Shown here one piece after another: positions 37,301 to 52,300 of a stretch of DNA of 64,000 nt (its first letter is position 1; each line of letters starts with the position of its first letter). A model generated the notes under the pieces. That model did no database searches and was not told the origin of the DNA. It saw only the letters and a program-made list of their open reading frames with translations. Made by a program: the position numbers and the translations under genes. The stretch spans positions 18,130,246 to 18,194,245 of the forward strand of contig NC_049982.1 in NCBI RefSeq assembly GCF_000003815.2. The letters are read 5' to 3'. This DNA is from Branchiostoma floridae. Its lineage: Eukaryota; Chordata; Leptocardii; Amphioxiformes; Branchiostomatidae.

Positions 37301-40300
37301 TGACACGTTGCCCTTGCCACATGGCCTTCAAGTGTCGGACTTTGCCCAAATTCATTGTATTTCCGAATCGTTTCCTGTTCGTCTTATGCCTGAGCCTTTC
37401 GTGCTGGCACTGCTTACAATTCATTCTGTCTTCATCCACGGATGATGGCATGGGGTGCAAGGGCACACGAATAGCCATCACAACACTGTAACTAATCTAC
37501 GCTTCAGGAAATGTTGGGACGGCGCGTGAATTATGGCTTCCTTGTGTATACGAAGAGTAACCTAAAGGATGTTTTGAGTGTATGAATATTTATGAGATTT
37601 ACTTTTTACATCACAATTGGCAATTACATACTAGCGGAAACTGTGATCTAACAAAAATTTCTGATGATAAACCCATGAATGTCATTATTTTACAGGAAGT
37701 CTGGTTGTTTGGGCATGATCAAGGTCATCGTCATTAAATGTAGATATTTGCATTCTGCATTTTCACGCGATTATGTCAGGCTCGCTCATTGTGTGTTAAT
37801 TTTCTAGGCGATTGGTTAGAAATGTAGGGGAGAAGTAAAGGATTGTTGGGAGTTCTCCCTACTCACGAAAATGTATGGACCAAAGTGGAAAAGAAGAAAG
37901 TCCGAATCGTAGCGTAACATTGGCAAAATGACACAGCTCAGCAGCCTGTTTCGGGGGTTATTGTTTGTCGTTTAGGAGTTGAGCAAAGACGGGAACATTA
38001 CAATACGTTGACGTCATCTAGGTATGAAGACTGTCTTGTGTTGGGTCAATTTTGCACGTGTACATACACACAACGCAAGGAATGCAAGGGTACGGTGATC
38101 CGATCGCTTGTCCAACCGACCGAGTCGGGATTGACTGTCTCTCCGTTTCTCCTCGTTCCGGGCCATTGCCCTGACACAGCTATACTTTTCCAGTCTGTTA
38201 CTTTTGTTGGCCGTTCCCTTTGTGTGCGAAGTTTTGACGACAGACGACAGGTCGGTTGTTGCGGCGTGTTTGGCATTTTTTCGCCAGTTCGTCGACTCGT
38301 CTTATCTGGGTTGTCGACATGTACACGCTTCATTAGGAAAGCGCCGTGGAAGGTTGTTACATAGTAGATACATTCCATAATTTGCAGCACACGAAAAAAG
38401 ACCTGTAAAGTCTAGATTTCTTTAAAAGACGGACGTTGGTCAGAACTAAGATGATTTAAAGCCAATGTGTCGCTAGTTCTTCCGCTGTTTGGTCGCAGCG
38501 TCAAAGGCTTTGATTTTAGCACAGCGTACTGTATTTTATCGGACGACCAGAGAGTGCTAAAAGTGAAAGCTTGAGAAGTGACAACAAGAAACTGTGCCGG
38601 CTAAGAGGTCATCACGGAGCAATTTGGTTTAACAAGCCATGCGTAACAGACTTGTTGCTCTTGACTTGATTTGTATGACGACTCGACAACAAACAAACAT
38701 GGCACTGACTGTAAGTCGGGACCTTTGGCTTTTGCTCCGACGTCCTTAATGGTACAGACAGGACATGGAGATGGAGACGGGAGGATCTAGTTTCAGCTTT
38801 GTTATATGGAGGTGGGAAGAGAGGAAACCACAACAGCAACCTGTGTTGAAAAGGCGCAACTTCGGATGATATAGGTCTCCTACGCCTTGATAAAACGTAG
38901 CTTCAATTCACTAAATAACTGTACGGGTAAACTAGCTGATGTCTATGAAAATACCAGACAATTGAGATCAATGTGTATCACATTGGTTTATGACATTGGT
39001 TTATGACATATTAATTAGGTCTGTGAAAATGTTCGTCAGACTTATTTTCGAACACACATTACAGGAGATGTGCTGTAGAACAGCCGGGCGTCTGATCTTA
39101 TACAAGCCAGAGACTAGGTTGCTAACATTCATCACTTAGTCTCTGTCTGTGCTTATTATTCGTGCCAATTGTAAAGGCGACTGGAACAGCGTAGACCCAT
39201 GGGAAAAACTGCAAAAGAAAGACAAGCTGCCCGGGACGGTATCCCCTGACATCGCAAGGCGTCTTCGAGTTACCTGGGACGGTCCACGGGGGTTCCTTTC
39301 CCAGTGATCTGCAATCATACACACCGGGGGACATGGGCATTTCAATACGCGGTCGTGTTGTGGTTCGTCAGGCTGTCAGTCTCGGCAGACAATAGGGCAA
39401 TCGCGTTGAAACAATCAACTGTCGCAACAGCCCGCCAGCGTCTGTCCATCACCGCTGGCCGAATAGGAGAAAGATTGAAACGAATAGCCGCTGTGTTTAC
39501 ACCAAAAGCACCAAATATTTATACAGTCTAATTCAACCACTAGTGAGAGAATGGAAACAAGCAGCTTAAGACCTCTGGCTTTATCTGTTGAGTAGTTCGA
39601 GAAGACGGGGAGGGTCACCATTTTGCCTTAAGTACGTTTACATGTTTGCGGGGCTTGGAGGACATTCAAATAGATCGGCTGACGGATCCCACGGCGCTCC
39701 TGTAGCCAATCCTGTGGAATTATTCTGTATTGCCGTCCCGCTTCAACTTGATTCCCGTATCAGGTGGAGCTCCAGACTAGTTACAATGACATACCTTTCC
39801 ACATCCCTTGTTGATACACCGTTATACCCGCTCATCCGACACAGATTGTGGTTGCTAAGTGTTCGGACGCGGGGATGAGCACTCGTGCTACTTTGGTGTT
39901 TGTGGCATTAGTAACACTCTGTATCTGTTAGCAACACAGTCTTGTTTTAGATGCTTGCTTGTAGCTTTAAGCGTGCAGTTTCTTGTAGCTCTGTTTCTTC
40001 GGACATCACTATCAAAGGTCATTGATTGTCGCCATCCGGGCAAAGGCGGCACAAAATAGTTGCAGTAAATGTATGGGTAGGCGTGTGAAAATCGACGTCG
40101 ATCATAATTCACAAAAGACAACAATACGACATGGAGCAACCCATCATGAGAACGGAGAAAATGATGCATCCGCCTCTTCTTAACCGAAAACCAAGGACGT
40201 CCTTGCGAAAACCGATCTCACGTTAACAGGTGGCACGGTCGTTAATGGAGAATTCAAACCCTTTCATAATCGCTTAATGTCAAGGTTAGACGATCAGTCT

Positions 40301-43300
40301 AAGCCGTACATTCTTTCAGGGCTCTAGGTGAGCGTCAAGAAAAAGACCCTGAAGCACACGTATGTTCCTCTGCCCTTTCCATGTCCGCATGGTGCAGCTG
40401 TCCTACCAGGCGACATAAAGCACGGACGTCACCACCAGTGGGACTCCTGTAACTCGGGCAGGGCACCCCGTCGGATCTTTGTACACATGTCTCAAAGGGG
40501 ATTGTTTTCCCATTCTGATGCCATTTCTACACACTGGTTTTGTTTGATAATTCAGACAATATTTCGCACATTTCGAATCAATTGGAGTGCATTCATGCAT
40601 TGTGCAGTATTTTCACAGCGTGTCTAAAGCCACATGCGGGGCCATTGTGGTCCTCTCTGTCTGGGTTATTATAACCAAGAATGGTGTTACGCCCATAAGG
40701 TCCACGATGACGTTGCTCACTTGTACTTAGTGACAGGGAGTCCCGGAATGACGGTAGAGTCTCATCAGCAGTGGGTCGTCTTTGCCAGGCTTTAGAAATA
40801 GGAGCTGGGATAGTCATCTTTTCAGGGCTAAGAATAACTGTATTTAGACTAGAATTCGGAATAGCTGGAGCAAAGGAGCTAGCTGCTCATGAGAACGGCA
40901 GAGATACGTCAGGAAGACACGGAAGGATGTCACTGTTGATTTGGTGATCGACGGTCCTCTTCAATGGTCAACTATACACGTGACGAGCGTCAGTATTTTG
41001 ATAGAAAGTCAGATCGATAAAAAATGATGAGCTCTTGTTTTGTCATTCAACAAGTTAAGATACTAGTAGTTAAGACTTGTCAACTGCCCACTTACGATTA
41101 CGTTGAATTATATCATAACGTTACTTGCTTAGAAACATGTCACGTACACAACAGACATTTACAGCGCTATCTCTATATGGTCTGAAATGGAAGCCACATT
41201 GACCTCTGGTGACTTGGGCAATGGCGCCATGGCAACTCTTCAACTAGGGAGGTTACACGGTGTCAACCTCTTTGCTTCAAGTTCAACAGACCTGTGCCGC
41301 TGGCAGTCAGCACGCTTACATACCTCCGCTGGCGTATGATGTGCTGAGCGCCGACCCCCGTCGACCATCTGTGTCATTCCTCTCTTACATTCTTTGAAGC
41401 CAACAGATATGACTTAAAGAAATGAAAGGATTGAAGAAAATATTTCCCAATACCATACTGCTGTCGCCTGTCTGTTGACGAGGGATTCGCGGCTGGAGAA
41501 CGTGTAGAAGCATCACACAACATCTGCTTGGCGAGGGCTGCAATCATTGCGCGTGCGCGAAGAAGCGCCTTTCGGAACTCGTGCCACGGTGATCGGAGTG
41601 CGGCAAATTGTTGATCTGTTGGTTTGAGGTTGAAGGATTCTGCCAAATCCACGTGTCTTGGCCTTGGATGATATGGAAGACGCCTTGGATCGATCACGAT
41701 GTGTAATTTGTGTTGTTGTTTATGTCCTTGTCACATTGTTGAGGTCTTGGACCTCGCTCCGTTCTCCGTCGATCACTTTTTGCTCACGGTCTGCCATTTC
41801 AGGTTCTCGAGTTGTATCGTTTGCTGCGTCATTTCTGTGATCTTCCTTGATATAGAATAAAAGTCGACGTCTACGTCTGATCAGTGCATCAAACCAGTCA
41901 ATTCAGGAAATTGTCTGGCGTTTTGTACAGCAGCCCGCGCTGCCCCCCTCCCACGATGCTGAAGTTTCATGTGGGTGAGGGCCAGTCCAGAGGAGGCTCG
42001 GCGCGGGGTTGGGAGATTGCTGGATTTGTTAGAGTGGGGGCGGACTAAGATGAGATGAAAATAAGTGCATGCATTCAGAGATGATTATAGGATGGTATTA
42101 ACTCCTCAATAAACACTCCTCTTGACTTTCAGCCAAGTTGGGATTTTGCAATACCCAATAAGCTCTATCACAGAGTTCACTACGCATGTGCGGGCGACAG
42201 GAATCCTGGGTAATATGTCAAAGGTAAAGGCCCATCAGAAGAAAACCGTCATTTCCAGACCTTTTTTTTTTTATGTGTATGACAATGTCTGGAACGTAAT
42301 GGCGCCTGCAAAATGGTGGAATGTTAACGTTCATGAGGCCTTCACATTTGACATATTTTACAGTACTGTATTCCTGTCGGCAGCACATGTGTAGGGCACT
42401 CTGTGGAAGAGCTTATGAAACAGGCCCCCTGCCAATCTCTGACCAAGAAGGGCCTTGCTCAAAATAGAAATCTTGTCTTTCCCCCTCATACAGAACAAAC
42501 ATGCACAACATCCATTAGACAGTTTTCATATTGACTATGCAACAGTCGCTTCCATGTTAAGCAAAATCAAGTGTCTGACACCACCTGTTTGTAGTGTGGT
42601 TAATGCAAATGAAAACTGTACAAGGAGATATTTATAACCATTATACAATATTCATTGAGCTATCTGTGTATTTTGTGAAACCAACATGTTGGTTAATGCC
42701 ACGTGACCATCTGTCATGTGAAATCTGATTCAATTAACATAGCCAAATGTCACATCTGCTGAAGATTTTGACATAAGCAGATGGACTGGAGAGCATTTTT
42801 TTTTGTGTTCTTGTACTGTAGCCGCTGGTTGTTAATGGGTTATTTTCCTGAACACAATGGATTTAGGGACACCTGTTTGCATTGGAACTGAGAATATGGA
42901 GAACTATGTTACTGTGTTTTGTGTAGATCAAAGGATTACATGGGATTAAGTAAATGGCTCTGACATGTCTGAGAAATACATGCCTGGGATACTTCCATGA
43001 GATATAATACTACCAGCCTTGTCTTCCACTTTGATGCTCCAGTATGAATCTGATAAAAGCTATTGACAAGAAAATACAGGTGTGCACAGCTTGAAAATGC
43101 AGGTGTGCATGCAAGTGTGTGTGTGTGTGAGGGGGCAATGTACCAGCTGCATGTGTACCAGCATCTACAATGTCTTTTGCAAAACAAAAAAAATGCAATT
43201 TTTTAGGGGTGCACACAACATGCCAAAAAAAGTTATCCAACTATTTGTAGTAATCATATTACTTCTTACTTAGTGTAAAAGCTAACTTCTTAATGGTACA

Positions 43301-46300
43301 CATTGTAGAAGTTGTCTTCTGGAATTACAACGTATAGTGATGTTTCTGTTGTTAGAATCCAAAGCAAAATCTAATAGAAACAACTACTATAACAGCACTT
43401 TTTAGAGACTACAGTTAAAAGTGTCATTTCTACATTGCAGATGTGGATGAGTGTATGGAGGGCACGCATGACTGCCATCCCAATGCCACCTGCAGTAATA
43501 CACCAAAATCATTCCGCTGCCAATGTAGACAGGGATACGTGGGCAATGGTAGACATTGTGAAGGTGAGTACTACATGTGTATATATCATTAGTGTCCATA
43601 CTACCTATGTTCGTCATGCCATACATGTATCATTTTGTGTATGTGGGATGTTTGATTTTTCAGTATCACTAGCCTCAGTCAGCCTTCATTTGTGCATTCC
43701 CTGTGAATTTCCATTGAGAAGACCTGCACTACATACTGACCTACATGTGTAGCTATTTAGGTACCTATCTTATCATAGGGGCAGTCAGATTCTCACTTTG
43801 CAGCGCATCAAGTCAAGTCTAATCAGGACTCCTATCTCGGGTTGTCAGGTATAATTTCTGGGTTATCACATAGGCTAGTTTATCTCTAAATACCAGTTGA
43901 TCTTCTTGTAAACAGTATGTAATAACTGCAGACTATCTTATCAGTAGTGTTTCCATTTGATATCCCCCTATTGTAGCCGTAGGTCTGAACTGGATGACAA
44001 TGTTGTACATGTACATTTATGTCATCCTTGTACTTAAAAAAACAGAAACATCTACCTTGTATATTTGGATCCAACAGTAGTTCTTATTGAAAGCAGCATT
44101 GAGAAAATTATCCCTTGTTTTCTTCTTCTTCTTCTTCTTCTTCTTCTTCTTCTTCAGAATAGTCTACTTGCATTGTAGGAGATCAAAAGTTGAGAACTTT
44201 TTTTTAATTTTTTTTATTCATTTTGGAGACAAATTATGATATAAATGCTAAGAGAGAAGGCAGGTATTAAGCTGTGGGGGTACATATGCCAGGGCGATAA
44301 CACAACCTCCTTGATGTCGTGTATCAATGTTTGAGCAATACAATTGAATCCCCTCACTTGTAACTGCCTTTCCACCCTTGATCTCCTGTTGGAAATCAGA
44401 TGTCCCCTAAACCAGTTATACATCAGTGGGAACAAAATCCTCTGTAATCCATGTGATCCAAACTACCCAGTGTAATGTTGCATGGCTCATGGTGAGAGGG
44501 AGTCCAGGTTAGCCGTTTGTTTGACCATTCCCCTCAAACTGCTTACACAGCAAGACACATTGCCACTCACTGATAGAAGATAATGTTTCAATTTTCTAAG
44601 ACACTTTAAACTACTATCATATACTGAAGTACTTTAATTATAAGTCCAATGCATGTGTCATATCATAGGAAGATACCCTCTTAATCCCAATAAATCTGTG
44701 CTGCCTTAGTGTGGAAAATCCCATCAAGCTTATTACTACACAGTAGCAGAAGAATGAGTTATAAGTTAACTCTTCTATTCTTTGGCAAGAAGTGTGACAA
44801 TATATAAAAAAATAGGTTGACCTGAGAGTTGGGGTACAGTATTTGAAAATGTTAAACTAAAAGACTTGGTAAAAACATTCTTTACTATTGAGTCTTGAAA
44901 AGGAGAGTGTCATGCAAGTGTTCTTTACCGTTTCAGGAGTCTGTTGCTATGAGAACATAGTGGTTTGTAATGCAAAAACTCCTATGGCCTCTTTTAATCT
45001 CTCTTTTATTTATCAGATCAGTATCGTTTCTCCCTTACAGTTCATCAGTTTGCAGATATTCCAGTAAATGACAGATAATTGTTCCATCCCCTCAGGTCTT
45101 GGCATGTACAAAATGTATGTTTACTTTACCAGGGGGCAAAAGCAATTACCTGTTGAATAGGTGTGGGAGTGCCTAAATGGAGGGTCAACTTAATGTGATA
45201 TTTCATGTGTGACCCTTCCACTGACAATCTGATGACAGATGTGTACTGACATTTGACTGTAGACACTCTATAATTGTTTAATCGATCTTGTATTGGTAAT
45301 ACACAAAATGTGTACAGTTTGGTAAGATTGAATTTTTTCAGGATGGATATGTTACTTGGGAGTATAAAAATTGGGTTGCATACAATAAAAACTTCCTATT
45401 GACTTGTAAAGAGCTCAGGAACATACCATATGTTTAGTGACACCTTGACTTGTGTATTGTCTACATTGTGTATCATCTGTATCTGTCATGTCATGAATGG
45501 TTCCATTGTACAGTCTGCCCAGGTGCAGGACATGTCCCGACCTGTTGGCCATCTGATGCTGTTGCCAAATGTTTGATCAAGTCTCCGAGAACAAAGCATG
45601 TTTCGTGTCCAGTCACCCTAACATAATGCTTGTCATGTCCTCTGGCAGATACAATGATACCGGAGACAGGATGGAAGAGTTGATTTGTGATTCAACCTGA
45701 CTACCATTAATATGCATTCTACATGCAGACATTCATAAATATATGCCTACAAGACTTCATAGCATGACTATTTAAAAGTCATTTTGAAAACCTTATAATG
45801 CACATTGACTTGCTGGTTAGAATATAAACAGCATTGTTGAAATTGACAAGGTGTAACATCGACTATCATAATTCCACCAGGTGTCATAATACCGCCACCT
45901 AAAAAACATAAGTATAGAGGTCTTCCCAAGATTGTCTTGAACACCGAATGTTAAATATCTTAAATGTAATACAATTCAGATATATAGTTTTGAAGACAAC
46001 TTGAGAAGGCCTCTATAACAACGTTTTTTGAGGTGGCGGCATAATGGCACCTGGTGGAATTATGCGAATGTATGTTATTACCGGCACGTGAAAACAAAAC
46101 ATTATGATACTTGTGTATTGTTGATAATCACATATAATGAAGTTGATGAAGGTTAGACATCCCAGTGATTATATATGCCAAAAAACAGTTACTCAAGCAA
46201 CTGGATATGATTTGGCCATTTCCAAATTATATCTAGTTGCTTGACTAACTACTTTTTGGCTATCACATTTGATAATTTTATTTTCCATAAAGGTTATGAT

Positions 46301-49300
46301 TATTTTTTCTTAGATGTATAAGTGTAAAGAAAGCGAGTATGAAGCATTTATTGTACTGTCAAGATAAGTACCCTTGTAACTTAGACAGCAGGCATTTTTT
46401 AAAACCTTCTTGTTTAACCAAACCATCTGGTGTATATAATTATGGGTATTTTGTGGGTTGAGTTGTCAGATCTGTCGCCAGTCAGTCTCTCTGCACAATG
46501 TTACACGACAAGGATAATCAGGAAAATCATAGTGAACATTATTGGAGGTTTGCCACATTGTCGCTGCCTAATCACCTTCAAAAGGACCTGGCAGGGGGCT
46601 AATCACACGTTTGTCCCAGATATGTCCAAATAGTGGGTTTTGGTTAGGAAATGATCCAAAAGTGTGTTGTGGTATGGTCTGTACTCTGTAATTGTCGGAT
46701 GAGTACAGAGTGTTGTAACAGTCTTGTAAGGAGCGCCTAGTGTGTGAAATTGGCAAGCGAATTGTTCTCAGACTGTTATAATAAATCAAAAATTCTAGAA
46801 ACAGTCTAGATTTATTAAGCTAATCTGCAAAGAAACATCTTGTTGAATTTCACACGGAATAATTTCTTATAACTGTGGACCATCATGATATTTGTTTACA
46901 GCTTAATAGAATGTATTTCAATTTTGTTTCATTCATCAAATATGGAAACTATGACATGTCATAGAATACATGCTTGATGTTGGTCTCAGAATGTTTGATG
47001 GCATGATCCATCTTTTTTTATCTAATGCAATTGTTTTTGTCCCATGAATTGCTATGTATGCACAGTTTTGCCCAGAAAATTCTGTACAACTTTGTTCAAC
47101 AGCTCCCCCTTTGACTATTATTGGTACTGCACAAAATTATTGCCCAAGGGATGCAAGAAAATGGGGTTGTTGATTTATACGAAATACCACAGACTGACAA
47201 CAGATATGTTTGTCCAGTAGACAATTCATTGTTTTTGATAGTGGTACGTTGGAAAGTGAATCCGTTACATGTGGGAAAGAGTAAAGTACCACTATCCATG
47301 GACTAGCCCCTTACAGTCATGATTGCACAAAGTTGTGTGGCCCAAGGGCTATTGAAATGGACATGGGCATTACCCTAGATGTATGTGCTATCTGAAGCAG
47401 GAAGGCCATTAACTTACTGCAACAACTTTTTGGCATTATCTCTGGTACTTTTGAAATCCACAAGCATCAATTTAAGCTCTACGTCATGCAGTTCTGTACA
47501 ATTGTATGCTGATATGTTTCAGATGAGGATGAGTGTGCAGTGAATAACGGGGGCTGTGTACACGAGTGCACCAACACACAAGGGAACTACCGCTGTGACT
47601 GCTACGATGGCTTCATGCTCCACGACGATGGACATAACTGTATCGGTCAGTAGGACATTTCATGACAAGATGTTCATCATGACATTGTGGTCTGTCATTA
47701 GGTCCAGTTTGCTACACAGAGTGCAGTGTCTGAGTTTTACTGTACCAATGGAGGGGCACAATGATAGTACTGATGAGTACTCTTCCTTTGCTTTTAAGTA
47801 TGGTCATATGCTTTAGGACTTTAAATCTAAGCAGACTGTACTCATCAGTTCCCAGTTTCAGGACCACCACATCTTGATCATGTTAAAGAACCTGCAACAC
47901 TTCTCAGAAAGAGTAGGGGTGCCCCTTAGTATATGGTGGCTCAGACCAATTAGTCCCTAATTAAATAATGTATTGATCAATTTTACCTCAGGTAATACCT
48001 CACAGTCAAACTAACTTCAATCTTTTTTTTTTAAGTCAGGGCATTCAGAGAGAAAAATATAAAGTTGTATGGATAAAGCTGTGCTAAGCCAAGATTGGTT
48101 GATGCTGGGTTCTTGAATCACAAAAGTGGGGGGAAAATCTGATAAGCCAAAAGTGAAATATTACATAGGCTCCCACACCCAAGATTGTCAGGCTTTTTTG
48201 TTCACTGCATATTGAGAGCTTTGCTTCCATTTGTGTAAAAACATGGCTGCCACTGGTTCATGCAAATAGAAGTAACAAATGTTGTTACAACTGGCAGGTA
48301 ATTTGACACTAGAAGTACAATGTCTGCACATAACAGGGTTTTGTGGAGAACCCAAGCAGGCCTTTTAGCTAACTCAATAGTCACCAAAGGAAGGCAAATG
48401 AGTCCCAGGCTCCCTGCCTCCTATTTTCCACAGTCTGCTGTTGTCAACACCTTTCAGCCTACCCTTTCCTCGAGCTTAGTGTGGCCCCCAGGAGGACTGG
48501 AGGGGAGGGTTATATTGCTGGAGAGGTCCCAAATTCTCACAGTTGTATGTTGGCTGCTTGCCGTTTAGAGGCAGATGTCTTGTCAATCATACTAGATGTT
48601 ATATAAGCACTTCTCAAGTATTCTTTTTCTCTAATCAATTCTTCTGTATGTAGACGTAATCAAGTGCAGCATTCCAGAATGAACAATGTCAAATTCCCTG
48701 CATTCTGGTGACGCAGGACAATACACATGTACAAGGTTTGTACGTCAGCCTTCACTTGCTGTATCGTCTCCGTCTTCAACGTCAAGACATTTCTCATCCA
48801 GAGCTTTTATGATAAATTATAGTACTTTATCTATGGGTTCTTTTCAGCTAGCTGTTTCCTACAAGCTATATGTCAGATTTTTCAATTGCCAGTGATAAAC
48901 ACTCAATACATTCATCAGTATATATGATATAATATGGGGAGATACCTGAATGTACTGTAGCACTAAAATTCATGATCTTATCAGTGTTAGCAAGGCCTCT
49001 TTTATGACATTGCCATTTCAAGGAATGGAAATAGCAAATCAAAAATGACCTTTACTTGATGACAAGAAACTATACTGGTTGTAAGTTCTGGTTACACATA
49101 AGGGAGGAGCTGTAAATATCAGTCTGACGCTTGCTAAGAAGTTCCATCACCACCTCTAATGCTGCTCTTTCCCAAGAATTCAGCATTTCCCTCAAGAAGT
49201 CTTTAATTGGCTGGAAAGTGAGGAGTGAGGAAGCCAAGATCTGGCATTCTTCCCTTCACCCAGGGCAACATCTTCACTAGGTGACACTTAGGGACCGTAC

Positions 49301-52300
49301 GGCGTTTAGTGAGGGGGGAGGGCCGGTCGCCAGAGGGTCGGGTCAAAAAAATTTTGCATGGCCCTCCCCCCAGGTAAAATTTTTTTTGCTAGGCCCTCCC
49401 CCCAAGACAAAATATTTTTGCTTGGCCCTCCCCCCTCCTATCAACTTTGAAAAAAATATTCAAGACGCCAATAAAACACTGCGCTCCCGCATTTGGAAAT
49501 GTGCTTTGCGTCATACTTTTTCATGATTTTCATCGAGAAGCAGATCTCTCACCCCTAGTAAAAAAAGGAAAACAGAATGGCTCAAAATATCTGCTAAATA
49601 GAGGGATAAATATCTGCTTTATAGAGGCATAAATATTTGCTTTATAGAAGCTATTTCATTGTTTTGATATTAAAACAACAGCTAAAAAACAGTTGTACCT
49701 GGATTTCTAGTAACGTTAGATTTGCGCCACGAAGCGGCGCGCGCCCCGCTCCCTAAATTTACGCTCGCGGGCCTGAGCGGCTTGACGGAAACTATTTTCA
49801 ATTTACATATATTTTGGACTTTTTCTTGGTTCTGTGGTGGTAATAACTTACGGTAAATCAGGGGAAAAAATGAAAACCAAAACGACAGCACGATTCGACT
49901 TCCAAAACTGTAGTGGGGAGGGGGGCGCCGACGCGTGACGCTGATTTTCCCACGGCGGGGTAAGCCTCTCTCTAGCCGCCGGCGGGCGTGAGACCGCAGA
50001 CTTGCAGGAGATCTTTTAGAAATGCCACGCTTTTTTTGCCACGATTTCCTGCATTGCTTTTTTATGGTAAAATTTGCTGGTTAGATGACATTTCTATTAA
50101 AAAAAAAAAAATACGAGGGTTTCAAGTTTTTGAGAACGACGTTCCGAACACCATGTTCGGCGCCAAAGGCACGAAGAATCGCAAGGTAGGTCCGGGAGAA
50201 TTTTGAAATCTTGACCCTCTTAAAAGCTATTTCCTTCAGTTTTGAGGAGATATTTTGCTGACAAACAAAGCTAACTTTAATAGCATTTCAATTTAGAAAT
50301 ACAAAATTAAATCCCCCCCAAACACATTATCACGATGTCGGTCATCAAAGGCGCGAGGCCGGTCACGTCAAAAGGGATCCAGGGAAATTTGCAAATATTT
50401 ACCCTCGAGCTCTGAAACGCCATTTCTTACATTTTGAGGGCAATAAGACAGGGGTAGATTTTGCTGGCAGACTAATCTAGAGTTTAATAACATTTCTGTG
50501 CGTGAAGAAGGTTTTCGAGGGCGTCATGCATAAGCCCCGCCCCCTCCCTTTCGCATTTTCACTGTATCCCGAGCGCCAACCTCGGGCGATCCCTTGCAGA
50601 GGTCCAGAAAAATTTTGAAATCTTGACCCTCTGAAACGCCGTTTCTTGGATTTTAAGGGACATATTTTGCTGGCAGACCAAGCTATTTTTTTTTGCTTGG
50701 CCCTCCCCCCAAGTAAAAAAAAATTTGCTAGGCCCTCCCCCTGGCAAAATATTTTTTTGCTTGGCCCTCCCCCCCCTGGCGACCGGCCCTCCCCCCTCGC
50801 TAAATGCCGTACGGTCCCTTAAACCTGTCATAAAGCAATTTTAAGTATTTGCAAAATTTGAGAGTTGTAGATATGATTAAATGCTGTATTTTTCAGCCAA
50901 CTATAGCTACATCAAGTTTTTCTGCCAATGGCTTAATCTTTAAGCATGATGTATGTGCCACTTGTAGCTTAATGGCTACCAGTGGGTAGCCCTGGCCAAT
51001 ACATCTAGGTTTAAAACGTACAAGTATCAAAGGCCTGGGGTTTTAGTATGACAGCTTGTGGACAGCTTGTTAGTTTTACTAACCCCTTGGACATCCCTAC
51101 TGAGATCATTAAGTTATTTTAACATAAGCAGTAATGCTAGATCTTGTCCTTGTTTTATGACACCACACTAATTCCACAGTAAGCTGCTTTGATGGTGGAG
51201 GTTGACCGGCCTTAATGCAGTATTAAGTGGCTCTATAAAACCAAGGCCAGCTTTATTACTGTGACCTTGTGCCATGTGAATTACACATTCCTGGTGCAAA
51301 GAGCCTTAAGTGTGACCTGATTCACTAAGGTGTGGAATTCACAGGTTCGATGTGAAATTTTAATTTGACTTAAGCTGAGGAGTGACATTGCCAAGCAGAC
51401 TCAGTAGTGGCTAATAGCAGGATTAAGTCACCCTAAGGAAATTTAGACATGGAAAAAATCCACAACACAGCAGACATTTGGTGGCTTCCTCAAATTTAAC
51501 TTATTAGGGTGAATTACTGTCATTGTGTCACACAAGTTAGTAGTTTTGTAGGAACTGATTGGACGTTGCTCTGTTCTCACATCCTCATTCAGTGGAGAGA
51601 ACTACTGAAGGCTGTTATTATCATCTGGATGAAGTCAGGTCTGCACTCATCTTACAGCATTTGGTCGTAAAGGTGGTATGTCACTGCACTTAATTGAGGC
51701 ACCGGTGCAGCACTGCAGGGTTCGTTCACTGTGGCACTGTTTTGTTATTTTTGCCGATTTTTTTTTATAATCTAAATATTGCATAATACGTAAAAGTATG
51801 TATTAGAAGACGACAATATGCACAGCACGTAAGAAAATTTGTTCTTCATATCTGAAATGTCATTGAATCATCTACAAACCCCGCAGTGCCACACCGGTGT
51901 CGCAAGTGCAGTGAGATACCACCTTAAATGTTATAACGTTATGTAGGTCAGTTCAGCGTTCTGGACACTGATACTCTTACAAATAGACTGCTACTTTGTT
52001 ACTTGTAGGTTTTTCGTATGAAAATCCTTGTTTTGCCTGTAGAACAATGATACCTGTCAGTACCTATTTATTATTGGCACTTCTAGAAGTTATTCTAGAG
52101 AAAAACCAATCCGATTTATGACTCTAAGAATCAAGTGTTGTAACCAAGCTCCAGAAACAATTAAAAATCTATTTTCAACCTGTTTTAATTTATCGTTTAA
52201 TGGGCATGAGGATGGAACTAGGTATGGTAAGGTAAGTAAGGATTTAACAAGACTCTGGTTTCTCAAAAAATAGCATGTGAACCCTTTAACTGGTCCCAGT

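Noticed and set aside
36892-37320. 142-codon minus-strand ORF
   Set aside because: No domain, no splice context, low-complexity-free but unlike any family I know.
41374-41697. 107-codon minus-strand ORF as a host gene
   Set aside because: Protein-like composition but no domain, signal or splice partners; at most a mobile-element relic.
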